Assembly: GCA_012274205.1 (NCBI GenBank)
Contig: JAAOZY010000474.1
Location: 1-9,592, forward strand
Length of the DNA stretch: 9,592 nucleotides
Direction: 5' to 3'
DNA from: Betaproteobacteria bacterium
GTDB taxonomy: Bacteria; Pseudomonadota; Gammaproteobacteria; Burkholderiales; SG8-39
Positions within the stretch are counted from its first letter, which is position 1. Every line of letters starts with the position of its first letter. Shown in pieces: positions 1 to 6,589 of this stretch. The notes beneath the pieces were generated by a model that did no database searches, was not told the origin of the DNA, and saw nothing but the letters and a program-made list of their open reading frames with translations. Position numbers and translations under genes: made by a program.

Positions 1-516
1 ACCCCGGGCCTTCCCAATGAGCTGCCCGGCCTGGCATCGCTGCATCACGAGCATTTCGACGGCTCCGGCTACCCGCGCGGCCTGCGCAGCGTGGCGATCG
101 CGCTGCCGGGAATGATCGCGGCGATCGTCGACGCCTTCGACACTTTGGTCGCGCCGCCCCCGCAGGGCAAGCACATGTCGCCGTCGAACGCGCTCAACGT
201 CATCTACAAGGGGCGGGGCACCCTGTTTCAGCCGGCCCTGGTGGAGCAGTTCATCCAGTGCGTCGGCATCTATCCGGTCGGCGCCGCGGTCGAGCTCAAC
301 AGCGGCGAAGTCGGGATTGTGATTGCGCAGAATCCGCTGCGCCGCCTGCAGCCGCGTGTCATGGTGGTCAGGGACGCCAAGGGTTTCGAGACGCGGCCGT
401 ACAAGATGCTCGACCTGGCAAAAGAACCCAAAGCCAGGCCGGACGAGATCTACCGCATCCGGCACACGCTCGAATACGACGCGATCAAGGTCGATCCGAG
501 GGAATTGTTCCTTTGA
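1..516 (+). CDS. HD-GYP domain c-di-GMP phosphodiesterase, C-terminal part (5' truncated by window edge)
   Basis: The frame is open from base 1 and ends at TGA 514-516, so the start lies upstream of the window. Residues 15-25 of the visible part read HHEHFDGSGYP, the HD-GYP signature with the paired metal-binding histidines and the GYP triplet. About 15 residues later comes IVDAFD, whose aspartate matches another conserved metal ligand. HD-GYP proteins of this type hydrolyse c-di-GMP to pGpG/GMP and lower its cellular level. The distal part (IGVYPVG-like segment, here VGIYPVGAAVEL, then a short beta-rich tail) is a C-terminal extension I recall from many proteobacterial HD-GYP proteins. The first HD pair and any N-terminal sensor domain lie outside, so activity cannot be judged fully. 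The next gene starts inside its stop codon, so the two are probably cotranscribed. Confidence 0.88.
   Translation, partial: TPGLPNELPGLASLHHEHFDGSGYPRGLRSVAIALPGMIAAIVDAFDTLVAPPPQGKHMSPSNALNVIYKGRGTLFQPALVEQFIQCVGIYPVGAAVELNSGEVGIVIAQNPLRRLQPRVMVVRDAKGFETRPYKMLDLAKEPKARPDEIYRIRHTLEYDAIKVDPRELFL
498..503 (+). promoter_or_regulatory. Ribosome binding site supporting a TTG start for the GGDEF-EAL gene
   Basis: GAGGGA lies inside the end of the HD-GYP gene, with 9 bases between it and TTG 513-515. It is the best purine-rich match near this junction and favours TTG 513 over the deeper in-frame ATG at 258, which would force more than 250 bases of overlap with the upstream gene. Inferred from position only. 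Confidence 0.45.
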
Positions 517-1814
517 TTGCGCCTGATCCGGCCGCGCAAGCGGCTGCGGATGCAGCGCCGCCCGGCGCAGCTGATGTCCCCTTCCTCGACCGGCTGCGTG
601 CCTGCATCGGGCAGCGGCGCGCCGACGGCCGCAGCCTCGCATTGCTGCTGGTGGACTGCGGCGTGATCGGCCAGATCGACGCCCAGTGGGGCTATCACGT
701 CGGCGATGCCGTGCGTACCCGCATCGTCTCCAGCCTGCGCGCCGAGGTGCTGCGCCCGGATGACTTTGCCGGCGAGCCGGGGCGCGACGACGTGGCCTGC
801 GTCCTGACCGAGGTGGAGGGGCCGCAGCTCGCCCTGCTCGCAGCGCAAAAGCTGCTGCGCACCCTGAACGCGCCGATGTTTATGGGGGAAGAGGAGATCT
901 ACGTTTCGCCTGCGGTGGGCATTGCGCTGTTCCCCGGCTCGGCAGACGACGCGGAAGCGCTGCTGCGGCAGGCGAAAAGGGCCTGCGTCACGGCGCGCGG
1001 GCAGCGCGACCGGATTGCGCTGTACGCGCAAGAACAGGATGCCGGCGGCACGCGCCTGGTCGAAGAAAGCCGCTTGCGCACGGCGATCGCGGAGGACGCG
1101 CTGGAGCTGACGTTTCAGCCGCAGTTCGACCTGCGCTTCGGACAGATCATGGGCATCGAGGCCAAGTTGCGCTGGCGCGACGGAAAGCGCGACATGGTGC
1201 GCATGCGCGACGCCGTCGCGGCGGCCGAGGCCGCCGGAATGGTGACGAAGCTGATCTCGTCATTGCTGAACCGCGCACTGCGCAATTGTTCAGAATTCCG
1301 CCAGCGCGCCGGGCTGGATCTGCGCATTGCTATCAATTTCCCTGCGCGCGTGCTGCTCGAGCCTGAACTGGCGGAACTGGTGGAGAGGGCGCTGCGCACC
1401 TGGTCGCTGCGGCCGGGCCGGCTGGTGCTGGAGATCGAGGATTTTGCCGAGCTGCAATCCCAGCCCCAGGTTCGCGCGGCGATCCAGCGCCTGCACGAAA
1501 TCGGCGTGAAACTGTCGATCGACGATACGCGCGCGCCGCTGGCGTCGCTGTTCTGGCTGGCGACGCTGCCGTTCCACGAATTGAAGATCGACCTGTCGCT
1601 GGCGCCGGACTGGAGCCTCGAGGCGCGTGCGGAGAGCGTGCTGCGCGCGCTGGTCGAACTCGCGCACCAGCTCAAACTCGATGTAATCGTCGTCGGCGCC
1701 GCCGACGCGGCCGCGGCCGCCCGGCTGCAGGGCCTGGGCTGCGATTTCATGCAGGCGGATTTTCGCGGTCCCGCCGTCGATGCGGAAGATTTCGTCGCCC
1801 GCTACGCCGACTGA
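513..1814 (+). CDS. Degenerate GGDEF-EAL protein, probable non-catalytic c-di-GMP signalling protein
   Basis: I place the start at TTG 513, overlapping the HD-GYP stop by 4 bases, giving 433 residues; upstream in-frame starts would overlap that gene heavily. Residues about 23-170 form a GGDEF-like domain: LLLVD at 44-48 and the GYHVGD segment at 60-65 fit the fold, but the GGDEF site reads GRDDV at 90-94. Residues about 190-430 form an EAL-like domain. The EAL motif is EAK (216-218), LEITE is LEIED (306-310), the DD pair (337-338) and the LKID lysine (358) remain, DFGTG is replaced by DTRAP, and the EGVE motif has become VGAA (394-397), losing the catalytic-loop glutamate. Loss in both domains predicts neither cyclase nor phosphodiesterase activity. 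A role as c-di-GMP receptor, or as partner of the upstream HD-GYP enzyme, is inference. No signal peptide or membrane segment is visible, so it is probably cytoplasmic. Confidence 0.8.
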   Translation: MIAPDPAAQAAADAAPPGAADVPFLDRLRACIGQRRADGRSLALLLVDCGVIGQIDAQWGYHVGDAVRTRIVSSLRAEVLRPDDFAGEPGRDDVACVLTEVEGPQLALLAAQKLLRTLNAPMFMGEEEIYVSPAVGIALFPGSADDAEALLRQAKRACVTARGQRDRIALYAQEQDAGGTRLVEESRLRTAIAEDALELTFQPQFDLRFGQIMGIEAKLRWRDGKRDMVRMRDAVAAAEAAGMVTKLISSLLNRALRNCSEFRQRAGLDLRIAINFPARVLLEPELAELVERALRTWSLRPGRLVLEIEDFAELQSQPQVRAAIQRLHEIGVKLSIDDTRAPLASLFWLATLPFHELKIDLSLAPDWSLEARAESVLRALVELAHQLKLDVIVVGAADAAAAARLQGLGCDFMQADFRGPAVDAEDFVARYAD

Positions 1815-1892
1815 GACGTCCCGGCGCGATATTCCCCCGCTACCAGCCAGGCCGCGGCCGGCGCCGCCGCAGGAAAAGCCAGGGGCATGCCA

Positions 1893-1908
1893 TGGGGCGT
1901 CGTTTGCG
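1893..1908 (+). promoter_or_regulatory. Candidate sigma-54 (-24/-12) promoter upstream of hoxF
   Basis: TGGGGCGTCGTTTGCG matches the sigma-54 consensus TGGCACGNNNNTTGCW at 9 of 12 defined positions. It has the invariant GG (1894-1895) and GC (1906-1907) with exactly ten bases between them. Transcription would start near 1918-1919, upstream of hoxF ATG 2006. The NAD-reducing hydrogenase promoter of Ralstonia eutropha is known to depend on sigma-54 with the activator HoxA, which makes the match plausible. The sequence is G-rich, no enhancer site was recognised, and no hoxA lies in the window, so this is only a candidate. Confidence 0.3.
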
Positions 1909-1930
1909 CGCGCTGCCTGCTCTGTTTACT

Positions 1931-1944
1931 TTGACCAAGATCAA
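1931..1944 (+). promoter_or_regulatory. FNR/CRP-family binding site in the hoxF promoter region
   Basis: TTGACCAAGATCAA matches the FNR consensus TTGAT-N4-ATCAA at 9 of 10 defined bases and is an imperfect palindrome in a locally AT-richer patch of a GC-rich region. Its centre (1937.5) lies about 40.5-41.5 bases before the start predicted from the -10 at 1966-1971, the class II activator position. FNR, ANR and related DNR/NnrR proteins share this half-site, so the sequence alone cannot say which regulator binds. The likely meaning is activation of hox transcription under low oxygen. Confidence 0.6.
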
Positions 1945-1965
1945 ATCCCGCGGCCGCGTAGCGCG

Positions 1966-1971
1966 TACCTT
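1966..1971 (+). promoter_or_regulatory. hoxF: Candidate -10 element of the FNR-dependent hoxF promoter
   Basis: TACCTT matches TATAAT at only three of six bases, but these include T1, A2 and T6, and it sits where a class II FNR promoter needs it. Predicted transcription start is about 1978, leaving a leader of about 28 bases before ATG 2006. A weak -10 with no good -35 is typical of activator-dependent promoters. It rests on the neighbouring FNR box. Confidence 0.35.
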
Positions 1972-1993
1972 CGGTATTGGGTGCGAAAATCGG

Positions 1994-2017
1994 ACGGGAA
2001 CGGGCATGGGCACGGGC
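1994..2017 (+). repeat. Short tandem hexamer repeat spanning the hoxF start codon
   Basis: Four consecutive six-base units read ACGGGA, ACGGGC, ATGGGC and ACGGGC; the third contains the ATG at 2006. The first two units supply the only G-rich sequence that could serve as Shine-Dalgarno for that ATG, while the later ones encode the Gly/Thr-rich N-terminus (MGTG). The array is imperfect and may be chance in GC-rich DNA. Confidence 0.4.
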
Positions 2018-3820
2018 GTGGCGGATGCGGTTGCGGCGGCGGCAAAAGCTGTGGTCGCGCGCTATGGCAGGGATCCGCACTACATCCTGCAGATGCTGCG
2101 CGAGATCCAGGAAGCCTGCGACTGGATTTCGCCGGAGGCGATCGACGCCTTGCAGCTGAGCTTGGGGCTGCCGCGGACCAAGATCGAGAGCGTCGCGGGA
2201 TTCTATTCGTTTCTCTATACGAAACCGCGCGGCCGCTACCGCGTCCTGTTCAGCGACAACATCACCGATCGCATGCTCGGCAGCATGGGGCTGCTCGAGC
2301 GCATGTGCAAACAGCTGTGGATCGAGCGCGGCAAGACCTCGGAGGACGGCCTGGTCAGCGTCGACACCACCTCCTGCACCGGCATGTGCGATCAGGGGCC
2401 GGCGCTGCTGGTGAACAACTACGCCGTCACCCGGCTTGACCGCGAACGGGTCGACGCAATCTGCGAACTCATCCGCAACAAGATCGCGCTCGCCGATTGG
2501 CCGTGCGAATACTTCCGCGTCGACGACCAGGTGCAGCGCAGGGACGTGTTGCTCGGTGCGGCGCTTGCCCCCGGCGACGCGCTCGCGGCGGCCTGCGCGC
2601 GCGGGGCCCAAGGCCTGCTGGATGAGATCAAGGCTTCGAAACTGCGCGGGCGCGGCGGCGCGGGCTTTTCCACCGGGCTCAAGTGGGAAGCTTGCCGCGC
2701 CGCGCAGGGCTGGAAGCACTATGTGGTATGCAATGCCGATGAAGGCGAGCCAGGGACGTTCAAGGACCGCGTGCTGCTCGCGTCCTGCGCCGATCTGGTG
2801 TTCGAAGGCATGACGCTGTGCGCGCTCGCCGTGGGCGCGTCCAGGGGCATGCTTTACCTGCGCGGCGAATACCGGCATCTGCTCGACCATCTGCATGCGG
2901 TGCTCGAGCGCCGGCGCCAGGGCAAACTGCTGGGAGCGGGCATCCTCGGGCGGCCCGGCTTCGATTTCGACATCGAAATCCACGTGGGCGCGGGCGCCTA
3001 TGTCTGCGGCGAGGAGTCCGCGCTGATCGAGTCGCTCGAAGGCAAGCGCGGCACGCCGCGCAACCGGCCTCCGTTTCCGGTGACCCATGGCTACCTCGAC
3101 CAGCCGACCGTGGTCAACAACGTGGAGACCCTGGCCGCATCCTGCCTGATCGCGCAGCGCGGCGGCGCCTGGTACGCCGGGATCGGCACGCCGAAGTCGG
3201 CCGGCACCAAGATTCTGAGCGTCTCCGGCGACTGCGCGCGCCCCGGCCTGTACGAATATCCGTTCGGGGTGAGCGTGCGCGAAGTGCTGGCCGCCTGCGG
3301 CGCAGACGATGTGCAGGCGGTGCAGATCAGCGGCCCCTCCGGCATCTGCCTTGCCGCAGCCGAGTTCGATCGGCACATCGCGTTCGAGGACATACCGACC
3401 GCGGGCGCCTTCATGGTGTTCGACCACAGCCGCGACATGTTCGCGGTGGCGCGCAATTTCGTCCATTTCTTCGCGCACGAGAGTTGCGGCTTCTGCACGC
3501 CCTGCCGCGTCGGCACCTCGCTGCTGCGCAATCTGATGGACAAGCTGAACAACGGCCACGGTTCGCCCTACGATTTCGCCGAAATCGAAAAGCTGAACCG
3601 CATCCTGCAAACCATGAGCCATTGCGGGCTGGGGCACTCCGCCTGCAACCCGGTGCTCGACACCATCGCCAAATTCCGCCCGGCCTACGAGCGGCGCCTG
3701 CAGCACAAGGAATTCGAGCCCGCGTTCGACCTGGATTGGGCGCTGGGGCCGGCGCGGCAAATGACCGGGCGCGACGACGCAGCGGCGCATTTCGGCGACT
3801 CGGAGGGTGAGGGGATATGA
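2006..3820 (+). CDS. hoxF: NAD-reducing [NiFe] hydrogenase diaphorase subunit HoxF (NuoE-NuoF fusion)
   Basis: HoxF carries the FMN and NAD(H) site of the cytoplasmic bidirectional hydrogenase and passes electrons between NAD+ and HoxU. With ATG 2006 the protein has 604 residues, close to the roughly 600 of Ralstonia HoxF. The frame opens at ATG 1892 behind a fair AGGGG site, but that adds an Arg-rich 38-residue stretch overlapping the FNR and sigma-54-like sites. Residues about 1-160 are NuoE-like. Residues about 190-604 are NuoF-like, with GRGGAG (215-220, FMN), NADEGEPGTFKDR (243-255, nucleotide/FMN region), GAGAYVCGEESALIES, and [4Fe-4S] ligands C494, C497, C500 and C540. In the NuoE-like part only one [2Fe-2S] pair is visible (C124-x3-C128); the segment that should carry the first pair reads LFSDNITDRM. 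The gene is first in the operon, and its stop overlaps the hoxU start as ATGA. Confidence 0.95.
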   Translation: MGTGVADAVAAAAKAVVARYGRDPHYILQMLREIQEACDWISPEAIDALQLSLGLPRTKIESVAGFYSFLYTKPRGRYRVLFSDNITDRMLGSMGLLERMCKQLWIERGKTSEDGLVSVDTTSCTGMCDQGPALLVNNYAVTRLDRERVDAICELIRNKIALADWPCEYFRVDDQVQRRDVLLGAALAPGDALAAACARGAQGLLDEIKASKLRGRGGAGFSTGLKWEACRAAQGWKHYVVCNADEGEPGTFKDRVLLASCADLVFEGMTLCALAVGASRGMLYLRGEYRHLLDHLHAVLERRRQGKLLGAGILGRPGFDFDIEIHVGAGAYVCGEESALIESLEGKRGTPRNRPPFPVTHGYLDQPTVVNNVETLAASCLIAQRGGAWYAGIGTPKSAGTKILSVSGDCARPGLYEYPFGVSVREVLAACGADDVQAVQISGPSGICLAAAEFDRHIAFEDIPTAGAFMVFDHSRDMFAVARNFVHFFAHESCGFCTPCRVGTSLLRNLMDKLNNGHGSPYDFAEIEKLNRILQTMSHCGLGHSACNPVLDTIAKFRPAYERRLQHKEFEPAFDLDWALGPARQMTGRDDAAAHFGDSEGEGI

Positions 3821-4539
3821 ACGCGAGCTTCACCATCGACGGCAAGCCCGTCGTCTTTGCCGAAGGGCAAACCGTGATCCAGGCGGCGCTTGATGCCGGG
3901 GTGTACATCCCGCACCTGTGCTATCACCCGGAATTCAAGCCGCATGGCTCGTGCAAGCTGTGCACGGTCAAGGTCGATGGCCGCCAGATCGCATCGTGCA
4001 CCACGCTGGCGCAGGCGGGCATGGTGGTCGAGAGCGACACGCCGGAACTGAACGAGGAACGCCTCGTGCTGACGCAGATGCTGTTCGTCGAAGGCAACCA
4101 TTTTTGCCCATCGTGCGAGAGAAGCGGCGACTGCAAGCTGCAAGCCACCGCCTACGACCTGGGCATGATGACGGCGCACTTCGACCACTTTTTCCCCAGC
4201 CGGCCGGTCGACGCGTCGCACCCGGAGGTGCTGCTCGATTTCAACCGCTGCATATTGTGCTCGCTGTGCGTGCGCGCCAGCCGCGATGTCGACGGCAAGA
4301 ATGTATTCGGACTCTCCGGACGCGGCATCAAGACGAGGCTCATCGTCAACGCCAAGTCGGGGCGCCTGGCGGACACCTACGCGACGCTGCAGGACAAGGC
4401 GATGCAGGTGTGTCCGGTGGGCGTGATGCTGCGCAAGGACAAGGGCTTTACCGTGCCGATAGGCAAGCGGGTGTTCGACCTGAAGCCGATTTCGGCCTAT
4501 GTCGATGCCACCGCAGCGCTGCAGCGGAAGCAGTCGTGA
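3817..4539 (+). CDS. hoxU: NAD-reducing hydrogenase diaphorase subunit HoxU
   Basis: HoxU is the iron-sulfur relay between the hydrogenase module HoxYH and HoxF, equivalent to the N-terminal part of NuoG. The 240 residues are near the usual length (about 234 in Ralstonia). An N-terminal ferredoxin-like [2Fe-2S] domain has ligands C35, C46, C49 and C61. A NuoG-type segment NHFCPSCERSGDC supplies H95, C97, C100 and C106 for a His-ligated [4Fe-4S] cluster. The segment RCILCSLCVRAS plus a later CP supplies C145, C148, C151 and C199 for another [4Fe-4S] cluster. The start ATG 3817 overlaps the hoxF stop (ATGA). A strong GGAGG at 3802-3806, inside hoxF, lies 10 bases upstream, so this subunit has the best initiation signal in the operon. 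All expected ligands are present. Confidence 0.95.
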   Translation: MNASFTIDGKPVVFAEGQTVIQAALDAGVYIPHLCYHPEFKPHGSCKLCTVKVDGRQIASCTTLAQAGMVVESDTPELNEERLVLTQMLFVEGNHFCPSCERSGDCKLQATAYDLGMMTAHFDHFFPSRPVDASHPEVLLDFNRCILCSLCVRASRDVDGKNVFGLSGRGIKTRLIVNAKSGRLADTYATLQDKAMQVCPVGVMLRKDKGFTVPIGKRVFDLKPISAYVDATAALQRKQS

Positions 4540-5084
4540 ACAGCCCGATCAAAAAGATCAAGGTTGCGACCACGTCGCTTGCCGGCTGCTTCGGCTGCCA
4601 CATGTCCTTCCTCGACATCGACGAGCGCCTGTTCGATCTGCTCGAATTGATCGAATTCGATCGTTCTCCGCTGGTCGACATCAAGCAGATCGGCAAATGC
4701 GACGTCGGCATCATCGAGGGCGGGCTGTGCAATGCGGAAAACGTGCACGTGCTGCGCGAATTCCGCGCCAATTGCGGCGCGCTCATCGCAATCGGCGCCT
4801 GCGCCATCAACGGCGGCCTGCCGGCGCAGCGCAACCATCTGAGTCTGGCGCTGATCCTGCAGGAGGTGTATCACACCAGCCAAGGCCTGGGCCACGGCCT
4901 GATCCCGAACGATCCGGAACTGCCGCTGCCTTTGAGCAAAGTGCGTCCGCTGCATGAGGTGGTGAAGATCGACTATTTCATTCCAGGTTGCCCGCCTTCG
5001 GCCGACGCGATCTGGAAAGCGCTCAACGACATCCTCGCCGGGCGCGCGCCCGCGCTGGGCCCCGGTCTGATTCATTACGATTAA
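4536..5084 (+). CDS. hoxY: NAD-reducing hydrogenase small subunit HoxY
   Basis: HoxY is the small electron-transfer subunit that pairs with HoxH and carries the [4Fe-4S] cluster proximal to the NiFe site. The start is GTG 4536, whose bases overlap the hoxU stop (GTGA); upstream frame belongs to hoxU. This gives 182 residues beginning MNSPIKKIKVATTSLAGC. The protein lacks the longer N-terminal tail of Ralstonia HoxY (about 209 residues) and any Tat signal, as expected for a soluble enzyme. Proximal-cluster ligands are C18 and C21 (CFGC), C89 in IGACAINGG, and C152 in IPGCPPSADAIW. There is no clear Shine-Dalgarno of its own, so expression probably depends on coupling to hoxU. Medial and distal cluster motifs of membrane-bound hydrogenases are absent, in keeping with group 3d. 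Confidence 0.95.
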   Translation: MNSPIKKIKVATTSLAGCFGCHMSFLDIDERLFDLLELIEFDRSPLVDIKQIGKCDVGIIEGGLCNAENVHVLREFRANCGALIAIGACAINGGLPAQRNHLSLALILQEVYHTSQGLGHGLIPNDPELPLPLSKVRPLHEVVKIDYFIPGCPPSADAIWKALNDILAGRAPALGPGLIHYD

Positions 5085-5095
5085 GAGCCGTCGAC

Positions 5096-6589
5096 ATGAC
5101 GCATCATCTTGAAACCGCGGGGAATGTTGTCGGCCTGCGCCGCGTCGCCATCGATACCGTGTCGCGCGTCGAAGGCCACGGCAAGGTGACCATCCTGCTC
5201 GACGAGCGCAATCAAGTGCACCAGGTTAGGCTGCATATCGTCGAATTCCGCGGTTTCGAGCGCTTCATTCAGGGGCGCCCGTTTTGGGAAGTGCCGGTGA
5301 CGGTGCAGCGCCTGTGCGGCATCTGCCCGGTAAGCCACCACCTGGCGGCATCGAAGGCGCTGGACCACGTGGTCGGCGCGGCGCGCCTGACGCCGACGGC
5401 AGAGAAGATACGCCGTCTGATGCACTACGGCCAGATGCTGCAGTCGCACGCCTTGCATTTCTTCTACCTGGCTTCACCCGACCTGCTGTTCGGCTTCGAC
5501 AGCGACATGTCGCGCCGCAATATCGTCGGCGTCGCCGCGGCGCACCCGGAGACGGCGAGGCGCGGCGTGCTGCTGCGCAAGTTCGGGCAGGAGGTGATAC
5601 GCATCACCGCCGGCAAGCGGGTGCACGGCACCGGATCGATTCCGGGCGGCGTGAACAAGGCGGTGACCGCGGAGGAGCGCGATTTCCTGCTCGCGGACAT
5701 TTACCGGATCGTCGGCTGGAGCCGCGACGCGGTGCAGATGATCAAGCAGATGCACGCGCAGAATCCGGCGCTGTACAACAGCTTCGGCGTGTGCCGGTCG
5801 AGCACCATGTCGCTGGTCGGCACCGCAGGGGAATTGGATTTCTACCATGGCAGCCTGCGCGCGCGCGATGCCAACGGCGCCATCCTCTTCGACCACGTGG
5901 ACTACCGCGACTATGCGCAGCACATCCAGGAGGAGGTGAAGCCGTGGAGCTACATGAAATTTCCCTTCCTCGCCGCGTTCGGCAAGCGCAACGGCTGGTA
6001 CAAGGTGGGCCCGCTCGCGCGGGTGCAGAACTGCGATAGCATTCCGACGCCGCTCGCGGAAGCGGAGAGGCGCGAGTTCATCGACTATTGCGGCGGCCTG
6101 CCGACGCACGCGCCGCTTGCTTACCACTGGGCGCGCATGATCGAAATGCTGCACGCAGCCGAAACGATCAAGGAACTGCTGCACGAGGAGGCTATCCTCG
6201 GCAGCGACCTGGTGCGCAGCGGCACGCGCGCACAGGAGGGCATCGGCGTGATCGAGGCGCCGCGCGGCACGCTGATCCATCACTATCGCGTCGACGAGGA
6301 CGAGCTCGTGACCATGTGCAACCTGATCGTGTCCACCACCCACAACAACCAGGCGATGAACGAGGCCATCCGCCAGGTCGCCGTGCGCTACCTGCAGGGG
6401 CGCGAGCTCACCGAGGGGCTGTTGAATCACATCGAGGTCGCGATCCGCTGTTTCGATCCCTGCCTGTCGTGTGCGACGCACGCGATCGGGCAGATGCCGC
6501 TCGCGCTGGAGCTGGTCGACGCCGAAGGCCGGCTGGTCCACGCGTTGGCGCGCAACGGCGACGGCGCGCTTGCCTACACGGGGGACTGA
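5096..6589 (+). CDS. hoxH: NAD-reducing hydrogenase large (NiFe catalytic) subunit HoxH precursor
   Basis: HoxH holds the NiFe(CN)2CO centre that splits or forms H2. I chose ATG 5096, 11 bases after the hoxY stop and behind an AAGAG stretch, giving 497 residues. RVEGHGK lies near the N-terminus. The L1 motif QRLCGICPVSHH gives C74 and C77, EAPRG contains R390 (the conserved active-site arginine region), and the C-terminal DPCLSCATH gives C456, C459 and H462. H462 is the expected cleavage point, leaving a 35-residue C-terminal peptide, longer than the roughly 24 I recall for Ralstonia HoxH. The N-terminus is about 12 residues longer than Ralstonia before the first CGIC. All NiFe ligands are present, so the subunit should be functional once matured. 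The stop overlaps the hoxW start (TGATG). Confidence 0.96.
   Translation: MTHHLETAGNVVGLRRVAIDTVSRVEGHGKVTILLDERNQVHQVRLHIVEFRGFERFIQGRPFWEVPVTVQRLCGICPVSHHLAASKALDHVVGAARLTPTAEKIRRLMHYGQMLQSHALHFFYLASPDLLFGFDSDMSRRNIVGVAAAHPETARRGVLLRKFGQEVIRITAGKRVHGTGSIPGGVNKAVTAEERDFLLADIYRIVGWSRDAVQMIKQMHAQNPALYNSFGVCRSSTMSLVGTAGELDFYHGSLRARDANGAILFDHVDYRDYAQHIQEEVKPWSYMKFPFLAAFGKRNGWYKVGPLARVQNCDSIPTPLAEAERREFIDYCGGLPTHAPLAYHWARMIEMLHAAETIKELLHEEAILGSDLVRSGTRAQEGIGVIEAPRGTLIHHYRVDEDELVTMCNLIVSTTHNNQAMNEAIRQVAVRYLQGRELTEGLLNHIEVAIRCFDPCLSCATHAIGQMPLALELVDAEGRLVHALARNGDGALAYTGD

Noticed and set aside
258..512. Upstream extension of the GGDEF-EAL frame to ATG 258
   Set aside because: This stretch is the out-of-frame shadow of the HD-GYP gene (Arg/Ala-rich, no domain). 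TTG 513 with GAGGGA upstream gives a normal 4-base overlap.
1815..1891. Possible terminator after the GGDEF-EAL gene
   Set aside because: Only short GC-rich inverted runs (around the GGCCGCGGCC segment) are present, with no T-tract.
1892..2005. N-terminal extension of hoxF from ATG 1892
   Set aside because: It has a fair ribosome site (AGGGG 1881-1885), but the 38 residues are unlike HoxF N-termini and overlap the FNR-type and sigma-54-like sites. Length from 2006 fits the family.
1802..3790. Open frame of 662 codons on the - strand opposite hoxF
   Set aside because: It mirrors hoxF, whose motifs are unmistakable. Long antisense frames are common in high-G+C coding DNA, and its translation shows low-complexity Arg/Ala/Gln-rich sequence with no family motif.
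5474..6541. Open frame of 355 codons on the - strand opposite hoxH
   Set aside because: Antisense shadow of hoxH; no recognisable domain and no ribosome site supporting a gene.
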